Positions 5,687 through 6,548 of a DNA stretch of 6,548 bases are shown piece after piece; the first letter of the stretch is position 1, and every line of letters begins with the position of its first letter. Both the position numbers and the translations under genes were made by a program. The stretch lies in contig DJPP01000031.1 of the NCBI GenBank assembly GCA_002438575.1, positions 1 to 6,548 on the forward strand, written 5' to 3'. This DNA comes from Oscillospiraceae bacterium UBA6409. Lineage in GTDB: Bacteria > Bacillota > Clostridia > Oscillospirales > Oscillospiraceae. The notes under the pieces are model-generated. The model did not search any database. It had not been told where the DNA came from and was given only the letters and a program-made list of their open reading frames with translations.

Positions 5687-5787
5687 CAGCGGATCTTTTT
5701 CGCTGATACTTTGCTGTGATGTCTTGCCATACACAAAGTATGACGGCGGCATCACGCCGCGTCTCAGCGAAAAATCTCTCGCTGTCA
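5684..5787. repeat. 104-nt imperfect palindromic element able to fold into a three-way junction
   Basis: The base arms are TGACAGCG (5684-5691) / CGCTGTCA (5780-5787), then after a small internal loop TTTTTCGCTGA (5696-5706) / TCAGCGAAAAA (5764-5774). Inside sit two hairpins. One is TACTTTG (5707-5713) / CAAAGTA (5734-5740), extended by TGT/ACA and ATG/CAT with one-base bulges. The other is GAC-g-GCGGC (5742-5750) / GCCGC-GTC (5756-5763) around the loop ATCAC. Only T5741 is unpaired at the junction. The terminal 8-bp inverted repeats resemble a small non-autonomous mobile or intergenic repeat; a structured RNA between regulator and kinase is the alternative. The left arm includes the TGA of the response regulator. 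No transposase and no second copy were seen in the window. Confidence 0.6.
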
Positions 5788-5833
5788 GGCTTTGCGCCGC
5801 GCCCGTGGGTGCGCTATGCCTTATTTTGCGATG

Positions 5834-5840
5834 AAAGGAG
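5834..5840 (+). promoter_or_regulatory. Ribosome binding site that decides the kinase start
   Basis: AAAGGAG directly abuts an in-frame ATG at 5841, which is too close for initiation, and lies 9 nt before an in-frame TTG at 5850, a normal distance. The TTG is therefore the preferred start. Confidence 0.65.
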
Positions 5841-5849
5841 ATGAACGCC

Positions 5850-6548
5850 TTGGCAGGAAAAAAGCATAAGGTGCAGGGCCTGCGCCGTCGGTGGCTCACC
5901 GGCAGCATGGGGCCGGTGCTGGTCATATTGCTGCTGGTGGGCGTGCTCATCTCCGTGGGTTTTGCCAGCAACTACTACAACAGTGCGCGCTCTACCCTGC
6001 GGGCCAAGGCTGCGGCGGGTGCGGACTATTTCAACACCTATGTGATGACCAGCTATCGGGAATATTACCGCAGCGCTACGATCTACGCGGCTGCCTTTGA
6101 CGACAGCGACAAGATCGAGCTGCAGTTCCTCAACAGCTCCGGCCGCGTGGAGGTCACGACCCGGGGCGTCACCACCGGCACCTACCCCAGCACGCCGGAA
6201 ATACTGCGGGCGCTGGAAAGCGGCACGGTGCAGGACTACATCGGCCGTGACAGCGTCACCGGGGAGCGCATCCTGGCGGTGTCCGGCCTGCTGAAGTTCA
6301 ACGGCCAGGTGGTGGGCGTTATGCGCTACGTTACCGCCATTGGGAACATCGACCGGCAGGTACTGCTGACGGTCCTGCTGGTGGCCGGCGTCATGCTGGC
6401 GGTGGTGGGGCTGATCGTCATGTCCAGCATGATCTTCATCAACAATGTGGTGGCCCCCGTGTCCGCCGTGTCAGAGGCGGCCAAGCGCATCTCCGGCGGC
6501 AGCTACGGCGTGCAGATACCCAACAAGTACTCCGATGAAATGGGCGAG
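5850..6548 (+). CDS. Membrane sensor histidine kinase, N-terminal part
   Basis: 233 codons are open to the right edge from a TTG start (ATG at 5841 is the alternative, adding three residues). After a basic cytoplasmic start (KKHKVQGLRRRW) comes a first membrane helix at about 22-39. An extracytoplasmic sensor domain of about 125 residues follows (about 42-167); its end, TGERILAVSGLLKFNGQVVG then VMRYVTAIGNID, has the look of single PDC/Cache-type sensors. The second membrane helix is at about 171-197. A HAMP linker starts at about 198, with P203 and the pattern VSAVSEAAKRISGGSYGVQI. The histidine-containing dimerisation and ATPase domains lie beyond the window. It is the expected partner of the response regulator 163 bp upstream, and no separate promoter was found in that gap, so co-transcription through the structured element is likely. 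Ligand unknown; it may act with the upstream lipoprotein. Confidence 0.9.
   Translation, partial: MAGKKHKVQGLRRRWLTGSMGPVLVILLLVGVLISVGFASNYYNSARSTLRAKAAAGADYFNTYVMTSYREYYRSATIYAAAFDDSDKIELQFLNSSGRVEVTTRGVTTGTYPSTPEILRALESGTVQDYIGRDSVTGERILAVSGLLKFNGQVVGVMRYVTAIGNIDRQVLLTVLLVAGVMLAVVGLIVMSSMIFINNVVAPVSAVSEAAKRISGGSYGVQIPNKYSDEMGE

Noticed and set aside
4961..5971. 336-codon minus-strand open frame
   Set aside because: It is antisense to the clearly real response regulator and kinase start, crosses the palindromic element, and shows no domain; treated as a shadow.

Overview
The window reads as a chromosomal segment of a GC-rich, Gram-positive Clostridia-type bacterium, most likely of the Oscillospirales / Ruminococcaceae-like gut group. 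The reasons are strong AGGAGG-type ribosome binding sites, sigma-A promoters with near-consensus TTGACA and TATAAT boxes, a lipoprotein signal and a Gram-positive C-terminal anchor, and gene families common in that group. This placement is inference; no rRNA or other taxonomic marker is present.

Left part (1-1690): the 5' half of a Na+/phosphate cotransporter-family gene runs leftward off the window. It is divergent from a small membrane protein of the COG2426 'small multi-drug export' family, and the 224-bp gap between them holds a promoter for each direction. The membrane gene is followed directly by a tRNA-Leu(CAA) gene with its own promoter, an encoded CCA end and an intrinsic terminator that starts at the last base of the tRNA.

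Middle part (1690-3600): an AT-rich stretch with a perfect-consensus promoter leads into a leader carrying two adjacent inverted repeats: an 18-bp perfect palindrome and a 14-bp perfect hairpin. Next comes a secreted, C-terminally membrane-anchored von Willebrand factor A (VWA) protein with an intact MIDAS metal site, a dockerin/EF-hand-like calcium loop and an LPXTG-like but non-canonical anchor motif. The unit ends with a strong GAAA-loop hairpin.

Right part (3600-6548): an extended -10 promoter precedes an apparent operon of a lipoprotein with FG-GAP/VCBS-type calcium-loop repeats, an OmpR/PhoB-family response regulator and the N-terminal half of a membrane sensor histidine kinase (sensor domain and start of HAMP; the kinase core is beyond the right edge). 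The lipoprotein lies 16 bp from the regulator. The regulator and kinase are separated by a 163-bp gap, most of it occupied by a 104-nt element (5684-5787) that can fold into a compact three-way junction and that contains the regulator's stop codon in its left arm. This element is the most unusual feature of the window.

The likely logic of the right part is surface sensing: an extracytoplasmic lipoprotein plus a sensor kinase feeding one DNA-binding regulator. No phage, transposase, CRISPR or defence genes are visible.
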